A DNA stretch of 64,000 bases from assembly GCA_021496925.1 (NCBI GenBank), contig CP053915.1, positions 1,860,001-1,924,000 of the forward strand. The letters run 5' to 3'. The notes under the pieces were generated by a model. That model was given only the letters and a program-made list of their open reading frames with translations, was not told where the DNA came from and ran no database searches. Numbering within the stretch: position 1 is the first letter of the stretch; each line of letters opens with the position of its first letter. Positions 10,563 to 19,011 of this stretch are shown piece after piece. A program made the position numbers and the translations under genes. The stretch is from Acidovorax sp. YS12. GTDB lineage: Bacteria > Pseudomonadota > Gammaproteobacteria > Burkholderiales > Burkholderiaceae_C.

Positions 10563-11210
10563 ATGACGACCTGCACGCTTTCACCGGATGGGCTGGCCGC
10601 GCCGCCCACGCCGCTCGCCCCGCCCGGGCAGGAGACCACCTACGCCCCCCTGCGCGACATGCAGCGCCCGGGCTACAAGGCGATGTGGATCGGCATCTGC
10701 CTCGAATGCCTGGAGTTCACGGTGTTCTTCGCCGTCTACTTCACCGCGCGCTGGCACTACCCGCAGGCGTTCCAGGAGGGGCCGACGCGCCTGTCCACGC
10801 TCAGCGGCCTGTGCATCACCCTGGCCATGGTCAGCAGCGGCTTCATGCTCACGCGCGTGGTGCACCACCTGGAAGCCGGGCGGCGCCAGCGCGCCACCGC
10901 CTGGATGGCTGCGGCCCTGGCCACGGGGCTGCTCTACCCGGTGCTGAAGATTTTCGAGTGGCAGTGGAACCTGGCGCAGGGGCTGGACGCGAGCGCCGGC
11001 ATCTTCGTGGTGGTGTACTACTACCTGACCATCAACCACTTCATCCACGCCTGCTGGGGCCTGATGGGCATGGCCTGGGTCCTGGTCGGCCTGTGCGCTG
11101 GCGGCTACGGCGCCGACGACTGCCGGGGCCCGCAGGCGCTGGCCATCTACTGGCACGCCACCGACCTGGTGTGGCTCATGATTTTTGCCCTGTTCTACGC
11201 CTTCGTATGA
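10563..11210 (+). CDS. norE: NorE-like cytochrome c oxidase subunit III family protein
   Basis: A 215-aa polytopic membrane protein of the heme-copper oxidase subunit III superfamily. About five hydrophobic helices are visible (MWIGICLECLEFTVFFAVYF, LSGLCITLAMVSSGFML, AAALATGLLYPVLKIFEW, GIFVVVYYYLTINHFIHACW, YWHATDLVWLMIFALFYAFV). Conserved E in LECLEF and the NHFIHA and YWHxxDxVW patterns are typical of subunit III/NorE. NorE supports nitric oxide reductase activity during denitrification in other bacteria. No norCB genes are in the window. The ATG at 10563 is chosen because the N-terminal cytoplasmic tail precedes the first helix. It overlaps norF by ATGA. Confidence 0.8.
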   Translation: MTTCTLSPDGLAAPPTPLAPPGQETTYAPLRDMQRPGYKAMWIGICLECLEFTVFFAVYFTARWHYPQAFQEGPTRLSTLSGLCITLAMVSSGFMLTRVVHHLEAGRRQRATAWMAAALATGLLYPVLKIFEWQWNLAQGLDASAGIFVVVYYYLTINHFIHACWGLMGMAWVLVGLCAGGYGADDCRGPQALAIYWHATDLVWLMIFALFYAFV

Positions 11211-11506
11211 AAACCCTGCTCACACGCCTGCCCATCGGCACGACCACGCTCGCCTGGCTGCTGCTGTGCGCCCTGTCGGTGCTGAGCGTGGCGCTGGCGG
11301 CGGGGCCGCACAGCGGACTGCCGCGCCTGGCGCTGGCGCTGCTCGTCGCCGCCGTCGCCTGGGTCAAGGCGCGCATTCTGCTGCGCCACTACCTGGAGGC
11401 GCAGCGCGCCGGTCCGGTCTTTGCACGCCTGCTGCAAGGCTTTGCCTGCCTGGCCCCGCTGGGGCTGGCGGTGTCGGCCTGGCACGAGTTCCTGCGGGCG
11501 GCCTAG
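11207..11506 (+). CDS. norF: NorF-like small membrane protein
   Basis: A 99-aa protein with three hydrophobic segments (TTLAWLLLCALSVLSVALAA, LALALLVAAVAWVKARILL, LLQGFACLAPLGLAVSAW). The pattern with VKARILLRHYLE between helices 2 and 3 fits the cytochrome oxidase subunit IV/NorF type. Its ATG overlaps the norE stop (ATGA), so it is translationally coupled and probably forms a complex with NorE. It converges with moaD, the two stop codons being only about 2 bp apart. Confidence 0.72.
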   Translation: MKTLLTRLPIGTTTLAWLLLCALSVLSVALAAGPHSGLPRLALALLVAAVAWVKARILLRHYLEAQRAGPVFARLLQGFACLAPLGLAVSAWHEFLRAA

Positions 11507-11508
11507 CC

Positions 11509-11781
11509 CTAACCTCCGGTTACGGGCGGGAAAAACGCCACTTCGGCGCCTTCGGGCAGCGGCACCGCCTCCTCGCTCAGTTCCTGGTTCAGCGCCATGC
11601 GCACCGCGCGCCCGGGCGCCAGCACCTCGGCGTAGGCACCGCCGCGCGCCAGCAGCTCCTGGCGCAGCGCGCCCAGGGTGGCGGCCGGGGTGTCCAGGGT
11701 TTCGCCGCCCTGGCCCAGGGCCTCGCGGATGGAGGCGAAGTAGCGCACCGTGACGCGCTTGCACAGGTTCTGGTCGGTCAT
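11509..11781 (-). CDS. moaD: Molybdopterin synthase sulfur-carrier subunit MoaD
   Basis: A 90-aa ubiquitin-like protein. It starts with the beta-grasp strand VTVRYFASIREALGQGGE and ends VAFFPPVTGG; the C-terminal GG is thiocarboxylated and donates sulfur in the MoaE reaction. The ATG overlaps the TGA of moeA (ATGA), so it is co-translated with moeA and mobB. Confidence 0.95.
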   Translation of the reverse strand: MTDQNLCKRVTVRYFASIREALGQGGETLDTPAATLGALRQELLARGGAYAEVLAPGRAVRMALNQELSEEAVPLPEGAEVAFFPPVTGG

Positions 11782-13013
11782 GCCAGCAGCCCTCCAAAGG
11801 GGATGAAGCGCACGCTGTCGCCGCGCGCGATGGCCTGGCCGGGCGGGTTGTCCACCACGCCATCGCCCCAGACGGTGGACGTGAGCACACCCGAACTCTG
11901 GTTGGCGAAGCGTTCCAGGCACCCGTCGGCATTCAGGCGCACGCGCAGGAATTCGCGGCGTTTATCGGCCCGGGGCCAATCGAAGTCTGCGCGGGCAGCT
12001 ATGGTTTTTGGAGCAACGTCGTGCACGCCCTGCAGCCGCAGCAGGAAGGGCCGCACCAGCACGGCGAAGGTCATGAAGCACGACACGGGGTTGCCCGGCA
12101 GCCCCATGAAGTGCGCCGCGCCCGCGGCGCTTTCCACGCGGCCGTAGGCGAAGGGCTTGCCGGGCTTGATGGCGATCTGCCACAGGTCGAGCCGCCCCAG
12201 CGCCTGCACGGCGGGCTTGACGTGGTCTTCCTCGCCCACCGAGACGCCGCCGCTGGTCAGGATCAGGTCGTGCCCCTGCGCGGCGGCGCGCAGCGCGGCG
12301 ACGGTGGCGTCGAGCCGGTCGGGCACGATGCCCAGGTCGGTCACCTCGCAGCCCAGGCGCTGCAGCAAGGCGCGCAGGAAGAAGCGGTTGCTGTTGTAGA
12401 TGGCGCCGGGCGGCATGCGCTCGGGCGGCACCTCGCCGGGCATGGCCAGTTCGTCGCCGGTGGAGAACAGCGCCACGCGCGGGCGCCGCGCCACCTCCAG
12501 TTGCGCCAGGCCGATGCTGGCGGCCAGCCCGAGCGCGGCGGGCGTGAGGCGCGTGCCCGCGGCCAGCACCGTGGCGCCGCGCGCGATGTCCTCGCCCGCG
12601 CGGCGGATGTGCTGGCCGGGCCGGTGCGCGCCGTGCACACGCACGCGGCCGTCCTCCAGCACCTCGCAGTCTTCCTGCATCACCACGGCATCGGCCCCCG
12701 CGGGCACGGGTGCGCCAGTGAAGATGCGCGCCACCGTGCCCGGCTGCAGCGGCGCGCCCACGCTGCCCGCCGGAATGCGCTGGGACACCGGCAGCACGGC
12801 GCCGGGCGCCGCCACGTCGGCGCAGCGCAGCGCGTAGCCGTCCATGGCGCTGTTGTCCAGCGGCGGCACCTGCAGCGGCGAGACGGCATCGCGCAGCAGC
12901 ACGCGGCCATCGGCGTCGAAGGTGGCGACGGTGTCGCCCTGCGCCAGCGGCGCGGCCTGCGCGAGCAGCTGGGCCAGGGCGTCGTCGAGGGACTGCAGCG
13001 GAGGGCGTGTCAT
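11778..13013 (-). CDS. moeA: Molybdopterin molybdenumtransferase MoeA
   Basis: A 411-aa protein inserting molybdate into adenylated molybdopterin. Seen are PLDNSAMDGYALR near the N-terminus, IFTGAPVPAGADAVVMQED, RPRVALFSTGDEL, ILTSGGVSVGEEDHVKPAV and KPGKPFAYG. Length and domain order are normal. Its ATG overlaps the mobB stop, and its stop overlaps the moaD start, giving a tight mobB-moeA-moaD unit. A short stretch near the C-terminal coding end (around 11994-12016) contains GCAGCTATGGTTTTTGG, reminiscent of the dispersed repeat. Confidence 0.96.
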   Translation of the reverse strand: MTRPPLQSLDDALAQLLAQAAPLAQGDTVATFDADGRVLLRDAVSPLQVPPLDNSAMDGYALRCADVAAPGAVLPVSQRIPAGSVGAPLQPGTVARIFTGAPVPAGADAVVMQEDCEVLEDGRVRVHGAHRPGQHIRRAGEDIARGATVLAAGTRLTPAALGLAASIGLAQLEVARRPRVALFSTGDELAMPGEVPPERMPPGAIYNSNRFFLRALLQRLGCEVTDLGIVPDRLDATVAALRAAAQGHDLILTSGGVSVGEEDHVKPAVQALGRLDLWQIAIKPGKPFAYGRVESAAGAAHFMGLPGNPVSCFMTFAVLVRPFLLRLQGVHDVAPKTIAARADFDWPRADKRREFLRVRLNADGCLERFANQSSGVLTSTVWGDGVVDNPPGQAIARGDSVRFIPFGGLLA

Positions 13014-13552
13014 GGCGATTCCTTGGGATAATCGAAGCACGCGCCATGGGCGATGAGCCAGTCGGCCAGCGGCGCGGGCGCGTTCAGGTCGAGCACGGGC
13101 TGGCGCGGCGGCTGCGGCAGGCGCGCGGGCGCGTCGGTGGCCACGGCGGCGACGAAGGGGTCGTGCGGGTACAGCACGGGCCACGGCGGCTGGCCGGGCG
13201 CGGGAGCGCGCCAGACCTCGATCTTGGGCAGGGGCGCGTCCTTGAAGCCTTCGACCAGCACCCAGTCGGCGCGCGCGTCGAGCCGGGCCAGCAGGGCGTG
13301 CACGTCGGGCTCGTGCGGCTGGTCGTATTCGCGCAGCAGGGCCAGGCGCATGTCGGAGGCCAGCAGCACCTCGTTGGCGCCGGCCTGGCGGTGGCGCCAA
13401 CTGTCCTTGCCGGGGTGGTCGATGTCGAAGCGGTGGTGCGCATGCTTGATGACCGACACGCGCAGCCCGCGCCCGCGCAGGCAGGCGATGAGCTGCTCCA
13501 CCAGCGTGGTCTTGCCGGAGCCGGAGAACCCGGCAAAGCCGGCGACCTTCAT
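13010..13552 (-). CDS. mobB: Molybdopterin-guanine dinucleotide biosynthesis adaptor MobB
   Basis: A 180-aa P-loop GTPase-like protein. Walker A is GFSGSGKTTLVEQL at residues ~7-20, and VSVIKHAHHRFDIDHPGKDS plus VLVEGFKDAPLPKIEVWR are MobB signatures. It assists MobA in forming the guanine-dinucleotide form of the cofactor. The ATG at 13552 is the natural start (MKVAGFAG). A degenerate dispersed repeat separates it from thrC upstream. Confidence 0.92.
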   Translation of the reverse strand: MKVAGFAGFSGSGKTTLVEQLIACLRGRGLRVSVIKHAHHRFDIDHPGKDSWRHRQAGANEVLLASDMRLALLREYDQPHEPDVHALLARLDARADWVLVEGFKDAPLPKIEVWRAPAPGQPPWPVLYPHDPFVAAVATDAPARLPQPPRQPVLDLNAPAPLADWLIAHGACFDYPKESP

Positions 13553-13564
13553 CCTGCGCTCCTC

Positions 13565-13615
13565 GAATGAGAGCTGCTTGCGCTTTCCCAGCAAGGGCTG
13601 GAGGCCGATTTGACC
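13565..13615 (-). repeat. Dispersed intergenic repeat, copy 4 (degenerate)
   Basis: Occupies the thrC-mobB gap. It reads GAGAGCTGCTTGCGCTTTCC then AGCAAGGGCTGGAGGCCGAT. It has the same order of arms as copy 2. Confidence 0.65.
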
Positions 13616-13625
13616 ATTAATCCCA

Positions 13626-15053
13626 TCATCCGCTGCAATGCGCGGCGATGTAGGCCTTGACCTGCTGCGCGTCGGCCGGCAGGACCTGCACGCGCTTGGG
13701 CAGCGCCTCGATGCCCTCGAACCTGGCCGGGCGCTCGGGCGCGCGGCCCAGCGCCTCCTCGATGGTGGCGGCGAACTTGATGGGCAGGGCCGTTTCGAGC
13801 ACCACCATCGGCTCGGCCCCACGGTGTTCGCGCGCCACCTTCACGCCGTCGGCGGTGTGGGTGTCGATCATCTGGCCGAAGCGCTCCCAGGTGTCGCGGA
13901 TGGTGGCCAGGCGGTCGGCATGCTGGCTCTTGCCGCTCTCGAAACCGTAGCGCGCGGCGGCCTGGGCGAAGCGCGGGTCGGCGCCGAGGTCGAAGCGCCC
14001 GTCGCGCGCCAGCGCATCGCCGAACAGCGCGCGCGTGGCCTCGGCGTCGCGGCCCAGCAGGTCGAACACGAAGCGCTCGAAGTTGCTGGCCTTGCTAATG
14101 TCCATCGACGGGCTTGACGTTTCGTGCGTGTCGCTGCTGGCGCGCACGCGGTACACGCCGGTGCGGAAGAATTCGTCGAGCACGTCGTTCTCGTTCGTCG
14201 CCACCACCAGCCTGGCGATCGGCAGGCCCATCATGCGCGCCACGTGGCCCGCGCAGATGTTGCCGAAGTTGCCGCTGGGCACGGTGAAGCTGACCTGCTG
14301 GGCATTCGACTGGGTTGCCTGGAAGTAACCGGCGAAGTAGTACACCACCTGCGCCAGCAGGCGCGCCCAGTTGATGGAGTTGACGGTGCCGATCTTGTAG
14401 CGGCGCTTGAACTCCAGGTCGTTGCTGACGGCCTTGACGATGTCCTGGCAGTCGTCGAACACGCCCTCGACGGCGATGTTGTGGATGTTCTCGTCCTGCA
14501 GGCTGAACATCTGCGCCTGCTGGAACGGGCTCATGCGGCCGTGCGGGCTGGTCATGAACACGCGCACGCCCTGCTTGCCGCGCATGGCGTACTCGGCCGC
14601 GCTGCCGGTGTCACCGCTGGTGGCGCCGAGGATGTTGAGCTGCGCGCCACGGCGGGCCAGCTCGTACTCGAACAGGTTGCCCAGCAGTTGCATGGCCATG
14701 TCCTTGAAGGCCAGCGTGGGGCCGTTGGACAGGGCTTCGAGCCACAGGCCGTCTTCGAGCGGGCGCAGCGGCACGATGGCCGCCGTGCCGAACACCTCGG
14801 CGGTGTAGGTCTTGGCACACAGGGCGCGCAGGTCCTCGGCCGGAATGTCGTCGATGTAGAGCGACAGGATCTGGAACGCCAGTTCCGCGTAGCCCTGGGT
14901 CTGGTAGACCGTGCGCAGCGCACCCAGGCGTTCACTGCTGATCTGCGGGTAGTGCTCCGGCAGGTACAGGCCGCCGTCGGGCGCCAGGCCTTCGAGCAGG
15001 ATGTCGCAAAAGCGCTTGCGTTCGGGGTGGCCGCGCGTGGAAAGGTATTGCAT
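13626..15053 (-). CDS. thrC: Threonine synthase
   Basis: A 475-aa PLP enzyme that turns O-phosphohomoserine into threonine. It begins MQYLSTRGHPERKRFCDILL with PDGGLYLPEHYP, has the PLP lysine in NGPTLAFKDMAMQLLGNLF and the phosphate-binding loop GATSGDTGSAAEYAM. PSGNFGNICAG is also typical. It is the longer ThrC type of proteobacteria and fungi. The start overlaps the hom stop (TGATG), so it is coupled to hom. Confidence 0.97.
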   Translation of the reverse strand: MQYLSTRGHPERKRFCDILLEGLAPDGGLYLPEHYPQISSERLGALRTVYQTQGYAELAFQILSLYIDDIPAEDLRALCAKTYTAEVFGTAAIVPLRPLEDGLWLEALSNGPTLAFKDMAMQLLGNLFEYELARRGAQLNILGATSGDTGSAAEYAMRGKQGVRVFMTSPHGRMSPFQQAQMFSLQDENIHNIAVEGVFDDCQDIVKAVSNDLEFKRRYKIGTVNSINWARLLAQVVYYFAGYFQATQSNAQQVSFTVPSGNFGNICAGHVARMMGLPIARLVVATNENDVLDEFFRTGVYRVRASSDTHETSSPSMDISKASNFERFVFDLLGRDAEATRALFGDALARDGRFDLGADPRFAQAAARYGFESGKSQHADRLATIRDTWERFGQMIDTHTADGVKVAREHRGAEPMVVLETALPIKFAATIEEALGRAPERPARFEGIEALPKRVQVLPADAQQVKAYIAAHCSG

Positions 15054-16387
15054 CAGTTCAGCTCCTCCTTGCGGATGCGCGTGATCGGCGCCAGCACCGT
15101 GGGCAGCGCCTGCATCTGGGCGATCACGGCGTCCATGGTGCCCTCGCGCGTGTCGTGCGTGAGGATGATGAGGTCGGTCTGCGTCGAGCCCTCGCCGCCC
15201 ACTTCGTCGGCCTCGCGCTGCAGCACGGCGTCGATGCTCACGCCGGCCTCGGCCAGCAGGCCCGTGACCTTGGCCAGCACGCCGGCCTGGTCGGCCACGC
15301 GCAGGCGCAGGTAGTAGCTGGTCACCACCTCGCTCATGGGCAGCACGGGCAGCTGGTCCATGGCCTGGTCCAGCGTGTGCGGCTGGAAGGCCAGGTGCGG
15401 CACGCGGTGCTCGGGGTCGGCAGTGTGCAGGCGCGTGATGTCCACCAGGTCGGCGATCACGGCGCTGGCCGTGGGCTCGCTGCCCGCGCCCTTGCCGTAG
15501 TACAGCGTGCTGCCCACGGCGTCGCCCTGCACCACCACGGCGTTCATGGCGCCTTCCACGTTGGCGATCAGGCGTTTGGCCGGCACCAGGCTGGGGTGCA
15601 CGCGCAGCTCCACGCCCTTGTCGGTGCGCTTGGAGATGCCCAGCAGCTTGATGCGGTAGCCGAGTTGCTCGGCGTAGCGGATGTCGGCGGCGGCGAGCTT
15701 GGTGATGCCTTCCACGTAGGCCTTGTCGAACTGCACCGGAATGCCGAAGGCGATGGCGCTCATGATGGTGGCCTTGTGCGCGGCGTCCACGCCCTCGATG
15801 TCGAAGGTCGGGTCGGCCTCGGCGTAGCCCAGGCGCTGGGCTTCCTTGAGCACCACGTCGAAGTCCAGGCCCTTGTCGCGCATCTCGGACAGGATGAAGT
15901 TCGTCGTGCCGTTGATGATGCCGGCCAGCCACTGGATGCGGTTGGCCGTCAGGCCCTCGCGCAGCGCCTTGATGATCGGGATGCCCCCGGCCACGGCGGC
16001 CTCGAAGGCCACCATCACGCCCTTGGCCGAGGCGGCGGCGAAGATCTCGGTGCCATGCACCGCCAGCAGCGCCTTGTTGGCGGTGACCACGTGCTTGCCG
16101 GCGGCAATGGCTTCGAGCACCAGCGCCTTGGCCACGCCGTAGCCGCCGATGAGCTCGATGACGATGTCGATCTCGGGGTTGGCGATCACTTCGCGCGCAT
16201 CGCCCACCACGCGGATCTTGTCGCCCACGATGGAGCGCGCGCGCCCGGTGTCCAGGTCGGCCACCATGGCGATCTCGATGCCGCGGCCCGCGCGGCGGCG
16301 GATCTCTTCCTGGTTGCGCTGCAGCACGTTGAACACGCCGCTGCCCACGGTGCCAATGCCCAGCAGGCCGACTTGGATGGGTTTCAT
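15053..16387 (-). CDS. hom: Homoserine dehydrogenase
   Basis: A 444-aa monofunctional enzyme reducing aspartate semialdehyde to homoserine. The NAD(P)-binding loop is GLLGIGTVGSGVFNVL, the catalytic domain has AGIINGTTNFILSEM and ADPTFDIEGVDAAHK, and the C-terminal ACT domain (YYLRLRVADQAGVLAKVTGL) likely mediates threonine feedback. MKPIQVG at 16387 is taken as start instead of an ATG six codons upstream, because the Rossmann strand begins there. Confidence 0.97.
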   Translation of the reverse strand: MKPIQVGLLGIGTVGSGVFNVLQRNQEEIRRRAGRGIEIAMVADLDTGRARSIVGDKIRVVGDAREVIANPEIDIVIELIGGYGVAKALVLEAIAAGKHVVTANKALLAVHGTEIFAAASAKGVMVAFEAAVAGGIPIIKALREGLTANRIQWLAGIINGTTNFILSEMRDKGLDFDVVLKEAQRLGYAEADPTFDIEGVDAAHKATIMSAIAFGIPVQFDKAYVEGITKLAAADIRYAEQLGYRIKLLGISKRTDKGVELRVHPSLVPAKRLIANVEGAMNAVVVQGDAVGSTLYYGKGAGSEPTASAVIADLVDITRLHTADPEHRVPHLAFQPHTLDQAMDQLPVLPMSEVVTSYYLRLRVADQAGVLAKVTGLLAEAGVSIDAVLQREADEVGGEGSTQTDLIILTHDTREGTMDAVIAQMQALPTVLAPITRIRKEELN

Positions 16388-16401
16388 ATCAGTTTTACCA
16401 G

Positions 16402-16456
16402 TCAAAAATGGCTGAAACGCTTGCCAGTCAAGCGCTAGCAGCTATAAAAAAATGAG
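16402..16456 (+). repeat. Dispersed intergenic repeat, copy 5 (overlaps aminotransferase 3' end)
   Basis: Contains TTGCCAGTCAAGCGCTAGCAG followed by CTATAAAAAAATGAG. The aminotransferase stop codon (16428) lies inside it, so its last residues are repeat-encoded. Confidence 0.75.
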
Positions 16457-17702
16457 TTTTGGAGGCCGTTAACGCAGCCTGGGCGTGGCGCTGCCGGTAG
16501 GTGGCGAGGAAGCCCGCCAGGCGCCCGATGGCCTCGCGCAGGTCGTCCTCGTGCGGCAGGAAGACGATGCGGAAATGCTGGTTGTCCGGGTAGTTGAAGC
16601 CCGAGCCCTGCACCAGCATCACGCGCGTGGCGCGCAGCACTTCCATGAAGAACTGCCGGTCGTCGGCAATGGGGTACATGGCCGGGTCGAGGCGCGGGAA
16701 CATGTACAGCGCCGCCTGCGGCTTGACGCAGGTGACGCCGGGAATCTGCGTGATGAGCTCGTAGGCCAGGTCGCGCTGGCGGCGCAAGCGCCCGCCGGGC
16801 TTGACCAGGTCGTGGATGCTCTGGTAGCCGCCCAGCGCGGTCTGGATGGCCCACTGGCCCGGCACGTTGGAGCCGAGCTTGAGGTTGGCCAGCATGTTCA
16901 GGCCCTCGATGTAGTCGCGCGCGTCCGCCTTGGGGCCGGAGAGCACCATCCAGCCCGCACGGTAGCCGCACGAGCGGTAGGCCTTGGAGAGCGAATTGAA
17001 CGTGAGCGTGAGCACGTCGGTGGAGAGGCTGGCCATCGAGGTGAACTGCACGCCGTCGTACAGCACCTTGTCGTACACCTCGTCCACCAGCAGCACCAGG
17101 CCATGCTCGCGCGCGATCTGGAGGATGCCCTTGAGCAGCTCCACGGGGTAGAGCACGCCGGTCGGGTTGTTCGGATTGATGACGACGATGCCGCGCGTGC
17201 GCGGCGTGATCTTGGCGCGCATGTCGTCCAGGTCGGGCAGCCAGCCCGCGTCCTCGTCGCAGCGGTAGTGCACCGGCGAGCCGCCCGAGAGCGACACGGC
17301 CGCCGTCCACAGCGGGTAGTCGGGCATGGGCACGAGCAGTTCGTCGCCGTCGTCGAGCAGCGCATTGGTCGCCATCACGATCAGCTCGCTGGCGCCGTTG
17401 CCCAGGTAGATGTCGTCCAGCGTCACGCCCGCGATGCCGAGCTGCTGGGTGTAGTGCATCACCGCCTTGCGCGCGGCGAAGATGCCCTTGCTGTCGGAAT
17501 AGCCCGCCGAGTTGGGCAGGTTGCGGATCATGTCCTGCTGCACTTCCTCGGGCGCATCGAAGCCGAACGGCGCCATGTTGCCGATGTTCAGCTTGATGAT
17601 CTTCTGGCCTTCGTCCTCCATCTGCTTGGCCGCGTCCACGATGGGGCCGCGGACATCGTAGAGGACATTGTTGAGCTTGGCGGATTTGCGGACGGTCTTC
17701 AT
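16428..17702 (-). CDS. alaA: Alanine/valine-type pyridoxal-phosphate aminotransferase (AlaA-like)
   Basis: A 424-aa class I/II aminotransferase. It shows KLNIGNMAPFGF, YLGNGASELIVMATNALL, DYPLWTAAVSLSGG, VVINPNNPTGVLYP, LVDEVYDKVLYDG and the PLP lysine in FNSLSKAYRSCGYRAGW. The pattern matches AlaA, which transfers amino groups to pyruvate. MKTVRKSAKLNNV at 17702 is the start. The C-terminal tail after RQRHAQ (ALTASKTHFFIAASA) is encoded by a dispersed repeat and is unlikely to be conserved. Placed upstream of hom-thrC on the same strand. Confidence 0.92.
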   Translation of the reverse strand: MKTVRKSAKLNNVLYDVRGPIVDAAKQMEDEGQKIIKLNIGNMAPFGFDAPEEVQQDMIRNLPNSAGYSDSKGIFAARKAVMHYTQQLGIAGVTLDDIYLGNGASELIVMATNALLDDGDELLVPMPDYPLWTAAVSLSGGSPVHYRCDEDAGWLPDLDDMRAKITPRTRGIVVINPNNPTGVLYPVELLKGILQIAREHGLVLLVDEVYDKVLYDGVQFTSMASLSTDVLTLTFNSLSKAYRSCGYRAGWMVLSGPKADARDYIEGLNMLANLKLGSNVPGQWAIQTALGGYQSIHDLVKPGGRLRRQRDLAYELITQIPGVTCVKPQAALYMFPRLDPAMYPIADDRQFFMEVLRATRVMLVQGSGFNYPDNQHFRIVFLPHEDDLREAIGRLAGFLATYRQRHAQAALTASKTHFFIAASA

Positions 17703-17833
17703 GCGCGTATCGATGAGAACAAGGGCACTGCCCAGCGGGCAGCATGCGGCGGTGAAACTTATAATTTGACCACATTTCACCCGCGCACCCGGGCGGCGCC
17801 CGCCCGCCGGGCCGCGCCACCGCCCGCCGCACC

Positions 17834-18208
17834 ATGAAGCTCCAGCCCGACCCGTCCAGCGCCCACTCCATCAGCGGCTACGGCCCCGGCTGGGTGGCCG
17901 TGGGACCCGAGAAGATCCACCACAGCATCGTCCTCGGCCCGGACGGCCTGCGCCAGCCGTGGGATTGCGAACGCTTCGAGGATCTCACGCCCGCGCACTT
18001 CGCCCGGCTGGCCGAAATCGACGCGGAAATGGTGCTCTTCGGCAGCGGCCCGCGCATCCGCTTCGTGCCGCCCGCCTGGCTGGCGCCGCTGATGCAGCGG
18101 CGCATGGGCCTGGAAACCATGGACACGGCCGCCGCCTGCCGCACCTACAACTTCCTGCTGGGCGAAGGCCGCCGGGTGGCGGTGGCCCTGCTGCTGCCGT
18201 CGCCCTGA
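17834..18208 (+). CDS. MTH938-like (DUF498) domain protein
   Basis: A 124-aa protein of the Mth938/NDUFAF3-like fold. Recognisable segments are SISGYGPGWVAVG, SIVLGPDGLRQPWDC, MVLFGSGPRIRFVP and GLETMDTAAACRTYNFLLGE. The biochemical role of bacterial members is not settled. The gene is divergent from the aminotransferase, sharing about 130 bp. The region between it and bcp holds no gene. Confidence 0.85.
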   Translation: MKLQPDPSSAHSISGYGPGWVAVGPEKIHHSIVLGPDGLRQPWDCERFEDLTPAHFARLAEIDAEMVLFGSGPRIRFVPPAWLAPLMQRRMGLETMDTAAACRTYNFLLGEGRRVAVALLLPSP

Positions 18209-18387
18209 GCCCGAGGTGGGCACTACCACGCCTTTTCCCTGCGCACGGCGCCGGCACGATCTGCCCAATGCGAGCCTTCCGTGGGTTTCGGGGTAAAATC
18301 ACGGATTGCGGCCGGGGCAACCTAAAACAATAACACACCCACTTCCCCGGTTTTTTCTACGACATTTCCAGCAGAGATTCGGACCCT

Positions 18388-18873
18388 ATGGCGATCGTTG
18401 TCAACAAACCCCTCCCAGAATTTGAAGCCAACGCGACCGGCGGAATCAAGGTCTCCAACACCTCCCACCAGGGCCAGATTCTGGTGCTGTACTTCTACCC
18501 CAAGGACAACACCCCGGGTTGCACCACCGAGGCCATGCAGTTCCGCGACAAGTACAAGGACTTCGTGAAGGCCGGCGCGGCGGTGTTCGGCGTCTCGCGC
18601 GACAATATGAAGTCGCACGACGACTTCAAGGAAAAGCTCGAACTGCCCTTCGAGCTGATCGCCGACACCGAGGAAAAGATGTGCCACATGTTCGGCGTGG
18701 TCAAGAACAAGATCATGTACGGCAAGAAGGTCAAGGGCATCGAGCGCAGCACCTTCCTGGTCGGCCCCGACGGCCTGCTGGTGCAGGAATGGCGCGGCCT
18801 GAAGGTGCCCGGCCACGTGGACGAGGTGCTCAAGGCCGTGAAATCGCTCAAGGCGCTGAAGAAAGCTGCCTGA
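18388..18873 (+). CDS. bcp: PrxQ/BCP-type peroxiredoxin
   Basis: A 161-aa thiol peroxidase reducing H2O2 and organic hydroperoxides. The peroxidatic cysteine is C45 in YPKDNTPGCTTEAMQF. In E. coli BCP a second Cys sits five residues later; here that position is M50, so the classical alpha2 resolving cysteine is missing. The only other Cys is C99 (EEKMCHMFG). The enzyme may therefore be 1-Cys or use a non-classical partner. A terminator follows. Confidence 0.93.
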   Translation: MAIVVNKPLPEFEANATGGIKVSNTSHQGQILVLYFYPKDNTPGCTTEAMQFRDKYKDFVKAGAAVFGVSRDNMKSHDDFKEKLELPFELIADTEEKMCHMFGVVKNKIMYGKKVKGIERSTFLVGPDGLLVQEWRGLKVPGHVDEVLKAVKSLKALKKAA

Positions 18874-18950
18874 CGGGCGTCACGGGGGCTGTGCATAATG
18901 GCACGCTGATGCAGCACCAGAACAAGCCGCTCCCCTCCCGCACACGACAA

Positions 18951-18982
18951 GCCGCCCGGTTCGCCCGGCGGCTTTTTGTTTT
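18951..18982 (+). terminator. Rho-independent terminator after bcp
   Basis: GCCGCCCGG and CCCGGCGGC form a stem with one internal mismatch and a short TTCG-containing loop, directly followed by TTTTTGTTTT. It separates bcp from the phoH-type gene. Confidence 0.75.
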
Positions 18983-19011
18983 CTGAACCGCCTCTGGAAG
19001 CCTCCCCGACC

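Noticed and set aside
11990..12020. Repeat-like GCAGCTATGGTTTTTGG inside moeA
   Set aside because: Only about 17 bases resemble the core and no second arm is clear; could be chance or a very decayed copy.
13626..15932. N-terminal extension of threonine synthase by about 290 residues
   Set aside because: The extension is the shadow frame of hom and very R/H-rich; ThrC starts at MQYLSTRG overlapping the hom stop.
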